Assembly: GCA_947474455.1 (NCBI GenBank)
Contig: CANJIL010000021.1
Coordinates: 1-45,877, forward strand
DNA from: Hyphomonadaceae bacterium
GTDB lineage: Bacteria; Pseudomonadota; Alphaproteobacteria; Caulobacterales; Hyphomonadaceae
Direction of reading: 5' to 3'
DNA length: 45,877 nt
The stretch's first letter is position 1; every line of letters starts with the position of its first letter. Positions 1-8,859 of this stretch are shown here, piece by piece. The notes under the pieces are model-generated. The model made no database searches, was not told the DNA's origin, and worked only from the letters and a program-made list of their open reading frames with translations. The translations under genes were made by a program, and so were the position numbers.

Positions 1-869
1 AGACAAATGCGGGAGGCATCCTCCCCGTTCACTTGACGAGGACGGCGCATCTCCCGAAACGCCTCGACCTGATGGGGCAGAAGTACGATCTCTCGGCCCT
101 GCCTGAGCCTGGACGCCTCTTCCCCGGTGATGGCCAGCGCCGGGATGTCGTCCAGCGCGGTCTCAAGAGGAACGAGGTGCTCGTCCAGCGCGGCCTTATC
201 GCTCATTTGCTGCAGGATGGAAAGCTCAATTGCCCCGTCGGTGGAAAATGCGCCGACCCGGGTCCGGCGCAGCGCCGCCACATGCCCTTCGGCCCCTAGG
301 GCAAGCGCGAGGTCGCGCACCAGAGCCCTGATATAAAAACCTTTTCCGCACGTAACTGAGATCACGGCCAGGTCGTCAGAGGGGCATTCCACAAGCTCCG
401 TCTTGTGCACCACCACCGTCCGCGGCTGCAGCTCCACCTCTTCCCCCTCGCGGGCAAGGTCATAGGCCCGCTCGCCATTAACCTTGATCGCGGAATAGAC
501 AGGCGGCGTTTGCTGGATCTCCCCGATGAAGCCTTTCAGCGCTTGCTTGATTGCCGCGTGCGAGGGCCGCACGTCCGACGTTCCGGTCACCGCCCCCTCG
601 CGGTCCTGCGTGGTGGTCGAAGTCCCCCAGCGGATCGTGAACACGTAGTCCTTGTCCGCTTCCATGACGTAGCCGACCGTCTTGGTCGCCTCCCCAAACG
701 CCAGCGGCAGGATGCCCGACGCCAGCGGATCCAGCGTGCCGCCATGCCCCGCCTTCTGCGCATTGAATATGCGCCTGCAGATCCCCACCGCCTGCGTCGA
801 GGTCACGCCCTCCGGCTTGTCGAGCGCCAGCCAGCCATGCACCGGCTCGCCCTTCTTTTTGCGGGACAT
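1..869 (-). CDS. truB: tRNA pseudouridine(55) synthase TruB, 3' end cut by the window
   Basis: TruB isomerises U55 to pseudouridine in the T-loop of most tRNAs, in the cytoplasm. The ATG at 869-867 opens MSRKKKGEPVHGWLALDKPE, followed by the family hallmark GGTLDPLASGILPLAFGEATK near residues 43-62, which carries the catalytic Asp. Further on come a PPVYSAIKVNGERAYDLAREG segment and a GFYIRALVRDLA segment, both typical of the TruB catalytic domain. The frame stays open to base 1, giving 289 complete codons, so only the last few residues of a roughly 300-residue protein should be missing. The gene upstream on this strand is an IS110 remnant. In many alphaproteobacteria truB precedes rpsO, which would lie outside the window. 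The assignment is secure. Confidence 0.95.
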   Translation of the reverse strand, partial: MSRKKKGEPVHGWLALDKPEGVTSTQAVGICRRIFNAQKAGHGGTLDPLASGILPLAFGEATKTVGYVMEADKDYVFTIRWGTSTTTQDREGAVTGTSDVRPSHAAIKQALKGFIGEIQQTPPVYSAIKVNGERAYDLAREGEEVELQPRTVVVHKTELVECPSDDLAVISVTCGKGFYIRALVRDLALALGAEGHVAALRRTRVGAFSTDGAIELSILQQMSDKAALDEHLVPLETALDDIPALAITGEEASRLRQGREIVLLPHQVEAFREMRRPRQVNGEDASRIC

Positions 870-993
870 CGTCTACCTCCAGGCGCCGCCAAGGGATCAA
901 ACCAAGGTCGGGTCGAGTTGAAGGCGCGGGGAGTAGGGGGGATGGGACATGCGGTCAAGTGCACGCCCCTCGAACCACGAGCAAGTGTCTTGA

Positions 994-1239
994 TCAGGCG
1001 TAATCCAGGTTGTCGCGGATCATGGCGTTGAGGATGGCGAGAAGCTTTCTGGCGATAGCGATGATGGCGACCTTGAAGGGGTTTCCAGCGGCTTGGAGGC
1101 GTTGTCGCATTGCCTTGAAGAGCGGTGCGTGTCGGCTGCCGATGATCGAGGCGTCACGCTGTCCCCTACGCTGCCGCCAGCGCGCCCTCTGGCGTTGCCC
1201 ACGCCGTAACGCTCCTGCCGCAACGATGCGACTCGTCAT
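994..1239 (-). pseudogene. IS110-family transposase, C-terminal remnant
   Basis: This 81-codon frame ends in the sequence pattern closing IS110/IS1111 transposases. A block SRHAPLFKAMRQRLQAAGNP is followed by FKVAIIAIARKLLAILNAMI, then a short charged tail and TGA at 996-994. In full-length relatives (about 340 residues) this block is the end of the Transposase_20 domain. The N-terminal DEDD catalytic domain and the conserved helix-hairpin-helix region are absent, and the residues just upstream are low-complexity Arg/Gln that fit no known domain. No terminal inverted repeats were seen; IS110 elements normally lack them. It is a dead scar of an old insertion between truB and the DUF3137 gene. 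Confidence 0.7.
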
Positions 1240-1310
1240 GACTTCCCCGCAGCCCCGGCCACCCAGCCTGCACCCTGCGCGCGGGATTGCGAACGCCTGT
1301 CTGAAAGGAG

Positions 1311-2525
1311 CTAGCGCGCCGTCGCGCCGAACCTGTGGTCGAGATCGACCAGCGCATCCGCCAGCTTCAGCACGGCCTCGATATCCCCGCGCAGTCTCAG
1401 CAGCGTCTCGCGACTGGCGGCCGGCTTGGTGAAGCTTGGCGCCTCGAACAGCGCCCGGCCCACCGCCTTCGGCGCCGCCACGGTGAGGCGCGAGCCAGCG
1501 CACAGCAGGATCGGCCGCCCGAAATCGCTGCGCCGGCCCAGCGCCAGCAGGCGCTCCATCAGCGCGGGGTGGAGCAACGCGCGCGCCGCCACCTGGTCGG
1601 TGGAATAGACTTCGTAGACGCGCTCGAATTCGGGATCTTCCAGCTTCACCCGCTCGCGCCCGTTGGCGCTCAGCCGGTCCCGGAAATTCCCGAACGCGCC
1701 CGCGTCGGAAACAACGGCGGTGGTTGCGCCTGTGTCGCGCCGCAGGTCGATGTCGATGACGAGGCCGTCGAACACCGTCGTCTCTTTCTTCTGGTCCGGG
1801 CTCATCAGCTTGAGCTCGACTATGTTGATCGGCAGGCCGCGATAAGTGCCGGCAAGTTCGTTCGTCGCAATCGCCTGACCGAAAGCGCGGAACACATGCT
1901 CCGCCTTCAGCCGCGCAAGGTCAGGCATCACCGCATCGCGCCACGTGATCTCGCCGAACGATGCAGCGAGGCGCGGCAGAACGCGTTCGCGATAGAGTTT
2001 CGAATACTGCCGGGACAGCTCATGCATCGACCAGAAATATCCAACACCGCCGCCTACGATCAGAACGGCGATGAAATCCATCGCATCGCCCGGCGAACCC
2101 GTCAGGGCCGCCAGCGTCCACAGGCAAAGCCCAACGCCCGCGCAGGCCGGCACACGCCACGCCGAGCGTTCGACGACCTGCCGCGTGGTCTGCTGCCGGT
2201 ACGCCTCGAGGTCAGCAAGGATCTCATGCATCTCGCCGCCAAGCTCATCGGCGCTCATCACAGGCGGCTGGAGATCAACCGCGGGTGGCGCCGAAAGCGT
2301 GATCGCGATCCATCCGCCGACTGCCGCGATCAGCAGCGCGACGAAGAAGCCACCGAAGATCGACGTCGCAAGTCCGACAAGGCCGGGGGCGCGCGAATTT
2401 GCCGTCACCGCGATCCCGATCCACGCGATCGCCGCGAGGCCGAGAAAGGCGATGAACACCACGCGTGCGAGTTGGCCCGCGTGCTCGGCCTTTCTGGAGA
2501 TGTCGCGTGCAGGCTGGGTCGTCAT
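1311..2525 (-). CDS. DUF3137 domain membrane protein
   Basis: A 404-residue protein of the DUF3137 family, whose biochemical role is unknown. Two hydrophobic segments lie near residues 23-42 and 50-75 (VGLATSIFGGFFVALLIAAV). A second hydrophobic pair lies near residues 123-165 (GVGLCLWTLAALTG, then FIAVLIVGGGVGYFW). A long soluble C-terminal part (about 166-404) contains the family-type segments FDGLVIDIDL, FERVYEVYSTDQVAARALL and GRALFEAPSFTKP. The arrangement suggests an inner-membrane protein with a cytoplasmic C-terminal domain. It starts at ATG 2525 and ends in TGA at 1311. Neighbours are an IS110 scar downstream and a divergent hydrolase upstream, so it is probably monocistronic. The family call is firm; no function can be given. 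Confidence 0.8.
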   Translation of the reverse strand: MTTQPARDISRKAEHAGQLARVVFIAFLGLAAIAWIGIAVTANSRAPGLVGLATSIFGGFFVALLIAAVGGWIAITLSAPPAVDLQPPVMSADELGGEMHEILADLEAYRQQTTRQVVERSAWRVPACAGVGLCLWTLAALTGSPGDAMDFIAVLIVGGGVGYFWSMHELSRQYSKLYRERVLPRLAASFGEITWRDAVMPDLARLKAEHVFRAFGQAIATNELAGTYRGLPINIVELKLMSPDQKKETTVFDGLVIDIDLRRDTGATTAVVSDAGAFGNFRDRLSANGRERVKLEDPEFERVYEVYSTDQVAARALLHPALMERLLALGRRSDFGRPILLCAGSRLTVAAPKAVGRALFEAPSFTKPAASRETLLRLRGDIEAVLKLADALVDLDHRFGATAR

Positions 2526-2767
2526 GGAAGCCGACTTATAGAGTGTGCGTCCGGCGTTGCGAACCGTCTGGGGCTAACCTGAACATAAAGAGAGAAACGC
2601 CGCCTGTGGCGCTTGCGCAGCCTAACTTTGCGCCACGCAAACGGCGCTGCGTGCGACTGCAGCGTGTTTGCGTCGTGCGTAGCGCGGCCCACAGTCGATT
2701 TTTGCGCGGCTTGGCAAGCGCGTGACAAGGCTGATAACTTTTTCATCATTCGAGTTCGGGGCATTTC

Positions 2768-4702
2768 ATGAAGCGGACTTTACTTGCCGGCCTGAGCCTG
2801 GCCGTTGTCGCAGCAGGCGCGCTGACCCTCCAGGCGCAGCCCCAGGCCGCGCTGCCTGTCGCAAGCGACAACGCCCCGACCGATTATTCCAAGTGGAGCC
2901 AGACCGCGCTCGAAGCCGAGCTGAAGCGTCTCGCAATCATCGAGCGCAAGGTTCTGATGCCGATGCGCGACGGCGTGCATCTCTCCACCGACATCTATCG
3001 CCCAAAGGATGTAACCGGCCCTGCGCCGACGATTTTCGTGCGCACGCCCTACAACATGAACACGCTCAGCGGCGGCATGCTGCGCCAGGTCGTTGAAGCG
3101 GTCGATCGCGGCTATGCCTATGTCGGCCAGAACGAACGCGGCCGCTATTTTTCCGAAGGCGAGTTCGAGATCCTCGGCTATCCGCGCACGGACGGCTATG
3201 ATGCGCTCACCTGGATCGCCAGCCAGTCATGGTCGAACAAGAAGGTCGGCACGCTCGGCTGCTCGTCCACCGCCGAATGGCAACTGCAGCTTGCAGCAAC
3301 AGACCATCCCGCTCACGCCGCCATGGTGCCGATGGCGTCCGGCGCCGGCATCGGCCGCGTCGGCGAATTCCACGAGCAGGGCAACTGGTATCGCGGCGGC
3401 GTGCCGCGCACGCTCTTCACCATCTGGCTCTACGACACCGACAATCCGCTGCGCGCCCAGATCCCCGAAGGCCTCTCGCCCGAGATGCGGCAATACCTGT
3501 CGGCCTACAGCGATCTCAATCCGAAGAAGCCGGACGTCAAATGGTCCCAGCATGTCTGGCATCTGCCTTACTCGGAGATGCTGACGTCGCTCGGCGAGCC
3601 GCCGGGAACGAACGAGAAGCTGATCGCCCGCTCGCTCCCCGACGATCCGGAATGGTTCAAGGGCGGTCTCTACCACGACAACGAGATATGGGGCGTGCCC
3701 GCGCTCTGGTACAATTCCTGGTACGACGTCTCCATAGGCCCGAACCTCGCGCTCTACAATCACGCCGCCAGGGCCGGCGTCGACGCCGAAGCGCGCGACA
3801 ACCAGTACGCCATCGTCGGCCCCTCGGTTCACTGCGCCTTCGCCTCGCTCGGCCCCGACTTCAAGTCAGGGGACCGCGAGCTCGGCAATGCGACAATGGA
3901 TGTGAATGGCGAGATGTGGAAATTCTTCGACCGATTCCTCAAGAGCCGGCCCGAAGCCTTCCCGTCGACCACGCCGAAGATCCGCTACTATTCGATGGGC
4001 GACAACCAGTGGAAGACTGCGCAGCAATGGCCGCCGAAGGAAGCGGAGGAGGTGCGTCTCTATCTCCGCTCCAACGGCAGGGCCAACTCAATGTTCGGCG
4101 ACGGTAAGCTCAGCTTCACCGCGCCCGGGAACGCCGAAGCAGCCGACGGTTTCGCGTATGATCCGAAAAACCCGGTACAGACCATCGGCGGCGGCGACTG
4201 CTGCAATGGCGGCGTGGTCGTGCCAGGCGCCTTCGATCAACGCCCGGCCGAAGTCCGCCACGACGTTCTGGTCTACACGTCCGATCCGCTCAAGGATCCG
4301 ATCACGGTCGCCGGCTTCGTCGACGCCCTCCTGCACGTCTCCTCGGATGCGAAGGACACGGATTTCGCAGTGAAGCTCGTTGATGTCGCGCCGGACGGCG
4401 CGGCCTACATTCTCGACGACACCATCCTCCGCACGCGTTTCCGGGAGGGCTACGACAAGGAGGTTTTCATGGAGAAGGGGAAGACCTACAAGCTCGACTT
4501 CACGCCGATGTCGACCGCCAACACCTTCCTGCCCGGCCATCGCATCCGCGTCGAAGTGACCTCGTCCAGCTTCCCGAAATACGGCCGCAATCTCAATACG
4601 GGCGGCCGCAACGAGTTCGAGAAGGACGGCGTCATCGCCAACAATCAGGTGAAGCACACGCGCGCGCAGCCAAGCTACATCGTTCTGCCGGTCGTGAAAT
4701 AG
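2768..4702 (+). CDS. CocE/NonD-family secreted hydrolase (peptidase S15-like)
   Basis: A 644-residue alpha/beta hydrolase of the CocE/NonD (X-Pro dipeptidyl-peptidase S15) family, whose members cleave acyl esters or N-terminal peptides. Residues 1-23 form a signal peptide (MKRTLLAGLSLAVVAAGALT), so it is probably periplasmic or exported. The catalytic domain starts with MPMRDGVHLSTDIYRP, the classic entry motif. The nucleophile elbow is GCSSTAEWQ near residue 160, where relatives have G-x-S-Y-x-G. A jelly-roll C-terminal domain ends with LPGHRIRVEVTSSSFPKYGR, as in the family. An Asp and a His (GPSVHCAF) are present for a triad. Start ATG 2768 was chosen because it gives the signal peptide. 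The substrate cannot be told; the family is certain, exact specificity unknown. Confidence 0.88.
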   Translation: MKRTLLAGLSLAVVAAGALTLQAQPQAALPVASDNAPTDYSKWSQTALEAELKRLAIIERKVLMPMRDGVHLSTDIYRPKDVTGPAPTIFVRTPYNMNTLSGGMLRQVVEAVDRGYAYVGQNERGRYFSEGEFEILGYPRTDGYDALTWIASQSWSNKKVGTLGCSSTAEWQLQLAATDHPAHAAMVPMASGAGIGRVGEFHEQGNWYRGGVPRTLFTIWLYDTDNPLRAQIPEGLSPEMRQYLSAYSDLNPKKPDVKWSQHVWHLPYSEMLTSLGEPPGTNEKLIARSLPDDPEWFKGGLYHDNEIWGVPALWYNSWYDVSIGPNLALYNHAARAGVDAEARDNQYAIVGPSVHCAFASLGPDFKSGDRELGNATMDVNGEMWKFFDRFLKSRPEAFPSTTPKIRYYSMGDNQWKTAQQWPPKEAEEVRLYLRSNGRANSMFGDGKLSFTAPGNAEAADGFAYDPKNPVQTIGGGDCCNGGVVVPGAFDQRPAEVRHDVLVYTSDPLKDPITVAGFVDALLHVSSDAKDTDFAVKLVDVAPDGAAYILDDTILRTRFREGYDKEVFMEKGKTYKLDFTPMSTANTFLPGHRIRVEVTSSSFPKYGRNLNTGGRNEFEKDGVIANNQVKHTRAQPSYIVLPVVK

Positions 4703-4804
4703 GCGTGTTGATCCGCGATGCGCCAGGTTGACGCGAACAGGCATGGCGGCTCATCTCATATCTGCTAGCGTGCCAGTCGGGATCGCAGGCTGGAGCCGCA
4801 TGTC

Positions 4805-6073
4805 ATGCTGAAATGGCTGAGCATCATCACGGTGCTCGCCCTTGCTTCCGGTGTGGCGGCGGGGGCGGTTGTCGGCGCATCGGGCGATGTCGGCCTGATC
4901 GGTTTCACGACCGAAGTCGAGTACATCGGCGCTCTCTGGCTCAACCTCTTGAGAATGACGGTCGTGCCGCTTGTCTTTTCGCTGCTGGTTGTCGGGATCG
5001 CCTCGGTCGCCGACGCCGCCTCGACCGGAAAGCTCGCCGCGCGTTCGCTCATGGTCTTCGGGGTGCTGCTTGCCTCCGCCGCGGTTTTCGCCTGCGTCGG
5101 TTTTCCCGCCGTGCTGGCCCTGTGGCCAGTCGATCAGACGGCCGCCTCCGCCTTCATCGCTGGCGCCGGCGAGGCGCCGGTTACCCCAGCCTCCCCACCC
5201 ACCATAGGCGCGTGGCTGGCGGCGCTCGCGCCGGGCAATCCGATTCAGGCGGCGGCTGAAGGCGCCATCCTGCCGCTTGTCGTTTTCGCGCTCTTCTTCG
5301 GCTTTGCCGCGACGCGTCTGCCCGCCACTCAGCGCGATCCCATGGTCGCCGTGCTGCGCGCCATCTCGGAGACAATGATCGTCATCGTGCGCTGGGTGCT
5401 CTATGCGGCGCCAATCGGCGTCTTCGCCCTCGCCCTCGGCGTCGGCCTAACGGCGGGCATCGGCATCGTTGGATTGATCTTCCAGTACATCGTCATCGTC
5501 TCGGTCCTCACCGCCGCGATCGTGCCGATGGCTTTCCTATTCGCGATCGTGTGGGGCAGGGCAGGCATTGCGCGCTTCACCAACGCAACCGTTCCGGTCC
5601 TCGCTGTCGCCATATCCAGCCGCTCCTCGCTCGCCTCCCTGCCGCTGATGGTTGAACGCTCGCGTGATGCGATGGGCGTTTCCGAACGCGTCGCCAACAT
5701 CGTGCTGCCGCTGGCGGTCGCCGTCTTCCGCATGACCAGCCCGGTCGCCAATCTCGGCGTGGTGTTCTTCTGCGCGGCGGTCTTCGGCGTGAATCTGACG
5801 CCAGATAAGATCGTAATCGGCGGCTTCGTCGCCATCGCGATCAGCATCGGCTCGGTGGGCCTGCCCGGCGAGATTTCATTCGTCGCCAGCGTCGCCCCGA
5901 TCTGCATGGCGATGGGCGTGCCCATCGAGCTGCTTGGCATTCTCGTTGCGGTCGAATCCGTGCCCGACATTTTCCGCACGGTGGGCAATGTCTCGGGCGA
6001 CATGGCTGCGACAGTCATCGCGGCAAAGCGGGAACCAGCCGGCGTTGCCGAGCCAAAGCCCGTCTCCGGCTAG
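4805..6073 (+). CDS. Dicarboxylate/amino acid:cation symporter (DAACS, GltP/DctA-type)
   Basis: A 422-residue inner-membrane carrier of the DAACS family, which takes up glutamate, aspartate or C4-dicarboxylates with Na+ or H+. About eight membrane helices and two re-entrant loops are visible. The N-terminal IGALWLNLLRMTVVPLVFSLL is a family signature; the serine-rich hairpin appears as AISSRSSLASLPLM (about residues 270-283), and the second hairpin region as SIGSVGLPGEISFVASVAPI. The usual hairpin-1 S-S-S motif is partly changed (SSRSS), so specificity is uncertain. It begins about 100 bases after the CocE hydrolase on the same strand and ends in TAG at 6071-6073, which overlaps by 4 bases the stop of the convergent lipoprotein hydrolase. 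Possibly co-transcribed with the CocE gene; no terminator lies between them. Confidence 0.87.
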   Translation: MLKWLSIITVLALASGVAAGAVVGASGDVGLIGFTTEVEYIGALWLNLLRMTVVPLVFSLLVVGIASVADAASTGKLAARSLMVFGVLLASAAVFACVGFPAVLALWPVDQTAASAFIAGAGEAPVTPASPPTIGAWLAALAPGNPIQAAAEGAILPLVVFALFFGFAATRLPATQRDPMVAVLRAISETMIVIVRWVLYAAPIGVFALALGVGLTAGIGIVGLIFQYIVIVSVLTAAIVPMAFLFAIVWGRAGIARFTNATVPVLAVAISSRSSLASLPLMVERSRDAMGVSERVANIVLPLAVAVFRMTSPVANLGVVFFCAAVFGVNLTPDKIVIGGFVAIAISIGSVGLPGEISFVASVAPICMAMGVPIELLGILVAVESVPDIFRTVGNVSGDMAATVIAAKREPAGVAEPKPVSG

Positions 6074-7155
6074 TAACTCTCCTCGGCCATCCCGCGCCAG
6101 CTCATCCGCGGCGGCGCTCGTCTGACGACGCGGCTGGCTGTCAGCACCTCGTCAATCGCGGCCGCGACGATGTCTGGCCGTAGGAAGAAGAAGGCGTGAT
6201 TCGAATCCGGCACGATCTGCAGCCGCCCGCGGCTGGACCATGTCGAAAGATCCGCCTGCAGCTGCCGCCAGACGACTTCGCTCTCCGGGGTGTCTGATCC
6301 AGCGACCAGTCCATCGGCTGAGAGTAGATACTCGTCATGCGCGTCGGCTCGCTTGCGCGCTTGCGTCTGTTCAGGCAGTTCGCGCGCCAGCACGACCACC
6401 GGCCAGTTCTGCAGGTCGCGATAGCGCCCCGCCACTTCCATCGTTCGCGACCGCTCGCGCGCTTCGCGGGCGTTCGCTTCGGCCGACTTCGGATAAAAGG
6501 CGCGCACCTCATCGGCGATCGAGGGATCGGCCGGGTAGGGCGACAGCCGCATTAGTCCCGTCCACTTGAACGCCAGCCCCAGCTCCTGCGCCGGGGTAAC
6601 ATATTCGCCGGTGGGCAGTCCCGCCTCGCGAAAGCGCCGCTCCTGGTCGGGGTGCGAGGAATCGACGAACACCATCCCTGCGATCTCGTCGCGATACATC
6701 CCGGCGAAGATCAGGTTGTAGAGCCCACCCCGCGAATGGGCGACCATCACATAAGGCCCCTTCTCGCCGGCGGCCTCCAGCGCGGCGTGAAGATCGTGCG
6801 CCACTTCCTCCGGCTCGAAAGTCGTCGTGGCGGGATCGCTCCAGAGAATGCCGGCGCGGCTGTAAGCGCAGGCGCGCGACTTGGCGGAGACCCTCTCCAT
6901 GACCGGGGTCCATCCCAGCGAGCCGAGCATGTCGCCGCCTGACTGGAACACGACGATTGGCCCGCCCTCGCCACGGCAATCGATCTGGATGCGCCGGCCA
7001 TCGCCCACATCCACCAGCTTACCTTCGACGGGATGCTCCCGGGCCGCCCCTGCTTCGAGGACGGTTTCGCAGGCGGAGAGGGCAGGCAGGCAAAGCACCG
7101 CCACGGCAAACGCCCTGGCTCGTCCTGCCTCTAGCTTCCGCGGTCCATTTCCCAT
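6070..7155 (-). CDS. Alpha/beta hydrolase lipoprotein
   Basis: A 361-residue alpha/beta-fold hydrolase carried on a lipoprotein signal. After the start MGNGPRKLEAGRARAF comes a hydrophobic stretch ending in a lipobox LPALSAC, so Cys near residue 29 is probably lipidated and the enzyme membrane-anchored on the periplasmic side. The fold shows an oxyanion strand (VVFQSGGD), the nucleophile elbow AHSRGG with Ser as nucleophile, a FVDSSHPDQ acid region and a C-terminal catalytic His in PDSNHAFFF. ATG 7155 is preferred over the GTG one codon earlier. Its stop shares the palindrome CTAG with the convergent symporter stop. Relatives are annotated only as hydrolases; the substrate is unknown. Confidence 0.82.
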   Translation of the reverse strand: MGNGPRKLEAGRARAFAVAVLCLPALSACETVLEAGAAREHPVEGKLVDVGDGRRIQIDCRGEGGPIVVFQSGGDMLGSLGWTPVMERVSAKSRACAYSRAGILWSDPATTTFEPEEVAHDLHAALEAAGEKGPYVMVAHSRGGLYNLIFAGMYRDEIAGMVFVDSSHPDQERRFREAGLPTGEYVTPAQELGLAFKWTGLMRLSPYPADPSIADEVRAFYPKSAEANAREARERSRTMEVAGRYRDLQNWPVVVLARELPEQTQARKRADAHDEYLLSADGLVAGSDTPESEVVWRQLQADLSTWSSRGRLQIVPDSNHAFFFLRPDIVAAAIDEVLTASRVVRRAPPRMSWRGMAEESY

Positions 7156-7329
7156 CACCTGCTTTTTTAGGCGCCCTAATCGCCAGGCGCTACATCACAA
7201 ATGGGTAAGACGGCTCGCAAACATTACGGAAACAGCGTTCCAGGCGCCGCGGCGGGGAAATATCGGTCCAAATGGCGCGGGATATGGCGGCAGGTGCAAT
7301 CCGCCGGCGGACAAGCTAACGGAAACGAC

Positions 7330-8046
7330 ATGACGTTTCGCGCCACCTGCCTCACGCTTTTTCCGGAAGCATTTCCCGGCATTCTCGGCGTCTCGATAGT
7401 CGGAACGGCCCTGCGGCAGGGCGTCTGGAGCCTCGATACGGTCGATGTCCGAGAGCATGGCGTCGGCAAGCACCGCAATGTCGACGACACGCCCTCCGGC
7501 GGCGGGGCAGGCATGGTGATGCGTGCGGATGTTGCGGCCGCAGCCCTCGACAGCGTCGAACAGGCTGGCCGGCCGCGCATCTATCTGTCGCCGCGCGGCA
7601 AGCCGCTGAGGCAGGCGCGGGTTCGCGAGCTCGCCGCCGGTCCCGGCGTGATCCTGCTGTGCGGCCGGTTCGAAGGGCTGGACGAGCGGGTGATCGAGGC
7701 GAGGGAATTGGAGGAAATCTCCATCGGCGACTTCGTTCTGGCCGGGGGAGAGGCTGCCGCCCAGGCGCTTCTGGAAGCCTGCGTCCGCCTGCTGCCGGGG
7801 GTCGCCGGCAATGCCGATAGCCTGGCGGAAGAGAGTTTCGAGACCGGCCTGCTTGAGCATCCGCACTATACCAGGCCGCAAATCTGGGAAGATCGCGAGA
7901 TTCCGACCGTGTTAACTTCCGGAGACCACGCGAAAATCCGCGCCTGGCGACGAAATCAGGCCGAGGAGTTGACTAAAGCCCGCAGACCCGATTTATACGC
8001 CGCTTCCCGCGACGCCCCCCTTCCAAGGGCGAAGCCGCGCGACTGA
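7330..8046 (+). CDS. trmD: tRNA (guanine-37-N1)-methyltransferase TrmD
   Basis: TrmD methylates G37 next to the anticodon of tRNAs reading CNN codons, using SAM, and so prevents +1 frameshifting. The 238-residue protein starts [17 protein letters not shown] and carries the SPOUT knot motifs: [35 protein letters not shown] and [14 protein letters not shown], followed by [20 protein letters not shown] and YTRP. ATG 7330 matches the family N-terminus; an in-frame extension back to 7201 is not conserved-looking. The usual rpsP-rimM genes are missing upstream, where the lipoprotein hydrolase lies instead. rplS follows 11 bases downstream, so the two are co-transcribed. Confidence 0.96.
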   Translation: MTFRATCLTLFPEAFPGILGVSIVGTALRQGVWSLDTVDVREHGVGKHRNVDDTPSGGGAGMVMRADVAAAALDSVEQAGRPRIYLSPRGKPLRQARVRELAAGPGVILLCGRFEGLDERVIEARELEEISIGDFVLAGGEAAAQALLEACVRLLPGVAGNADSLAEESFETGLLEHPHYTRPQIWEDREIPTVLTSGDHAKIRAWRRNQAEELTKARRPDLYAASRDAPLPRAKPRD

Positions 8047-8057
8047 AAGACAGACAG

Positions 8058-8441
8058 ATGACCGCTCACCTGATCCAGACCCTTGAGCGCGAGGAAATCG
8101 CCCGCGTCACCGAAGGCAAGAAAATCCCGGATTTCGCTCCCGGCGACACGCTGCGCGTCAATGTCAAAATCGCCGAGGGCGATCGCGAGCGCATTCAGGC
8201 CTTCGAAGGCCTCTGCATTGCCCGCTCGGGCGATGGGGTGAACGAGAACTTCACGGTTCGCAAACTGTCGTTCGGCGAAGGCGTCGAGCGCGTATTCCCG
8301 CTCAATTCGCCGGTGCTGGACTCGATCGAAGTCCGCCGCAAAGGCAAGGTTCGCCGCGCCAAGCTCTATTATCTCCGCGGCCGGACCGGCAAACGCGCCC
8401 GTATCGCCGAGAAGTCCGGCACCCGCGCGGAAGCCTCCTAA
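8058..8441 (+). CDS. rplS: 50S ribosomal protein L19
   Basis: L19 sits at the 30S-50S interface and contributes to intersubunit bridges. The 127-residue sequence has the family pattern: [52 protein letters not shown] and [20 protein letters not shown] short C-terminal extension after GKRARI is common in alphaproteobacteria. It follows trmD by 11 bases, an arrangement widely conserved in bacteria. No clear Rho-independent terminator was seen after the TAA; a TetR gene stump starts about 80 bases further on. Confidence 0.97.
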   Translation: MTAHLIQTLEREEIARVTEGKKIPDFAPGDTLRVNVKIAEGDRERIQAFEGLCIARSGDGVNENFTVRKLSFGEGVERVFPLNSPVLDSIEVRRKGKVRRAKLYYLRGRTGKRARIAEKSGTRAEAS

Positions 8442-8518
8442 GGCTGATTTTCTGGCCTCCCGTCCGCTCCCTACAGGCTGACTACTGGACTGAGGCGCTT
8501 CCTGCGGACAGGACAGGT

Positions 8519-8827
8519 GTGATCGGGTCTGCAAGGGCCGGTCGTGACACGGACAATGGCGCCCCCTCACCCCGCAATCCAGCTCCCCGGTCACCGGCGC
8601 CGCGCGACACGCGTGAGCGAATTCTCGACGTCGCGCAGGCGGCCGTGCTCGAGAAGGGCTTTGCGGGCACGTCGACTGCGGAAATCATCGCGGCGATGGG
8701 CATCACCAAATCGGGTTTCTTCCACCACTTCGCCGACAAGGGCGAACTCGCCCATGCGCTGCTGGAGCGCCATCTGGCGGAAGAGGAACTGCTGTTCGGC
8801 AATCTCTTCGCACACATTGCGTCTTGA
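8519..8827 (+). pseudogene. TetR/AcrR regulator, truncated to its DNA-binding domain
   Basis: The 102 codons encode only the N-terminal helix-turn-helix of a TetR-family repressor. The stretch RERILDVAQAAVLEKGFAGT is followed by STAEIIAAMGITKSGFFHHF and ADKGELAHALLERHL. A normal member is about 190-210 residues; here the ligand-binding domain is missing and the frame ends in TGA at 8825-8827. The bases after it belong to the convergent acetyltransferase remnant, so the 3' half was deleted at the junction with the arsenic gene block. The apparent GTG start (8519) is uncertain. A free HTH domain might still bind DNA, but the simplest reading is a dead gene. Confidence 0.7.
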
Positions 8828-8859
8828 TGTTCTGAACGACGATCGCGAAAGACTGCCGA

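Noticed and set aside
1335-2582. A 415-codon plus-strand frame opposite the DUF3137 gene
   Set aside because: Arg/His-rich composition typical of the reverse complement of GC-rich genes; DUF3137 motifs are on the minus strand.
8519-8827. TetR stump as regulator of the arsenic genes
   Set aside because: It lacks the ligand-binding domain, is on the other strand at the far end of the block, and arsenic operons normally use ArsR.
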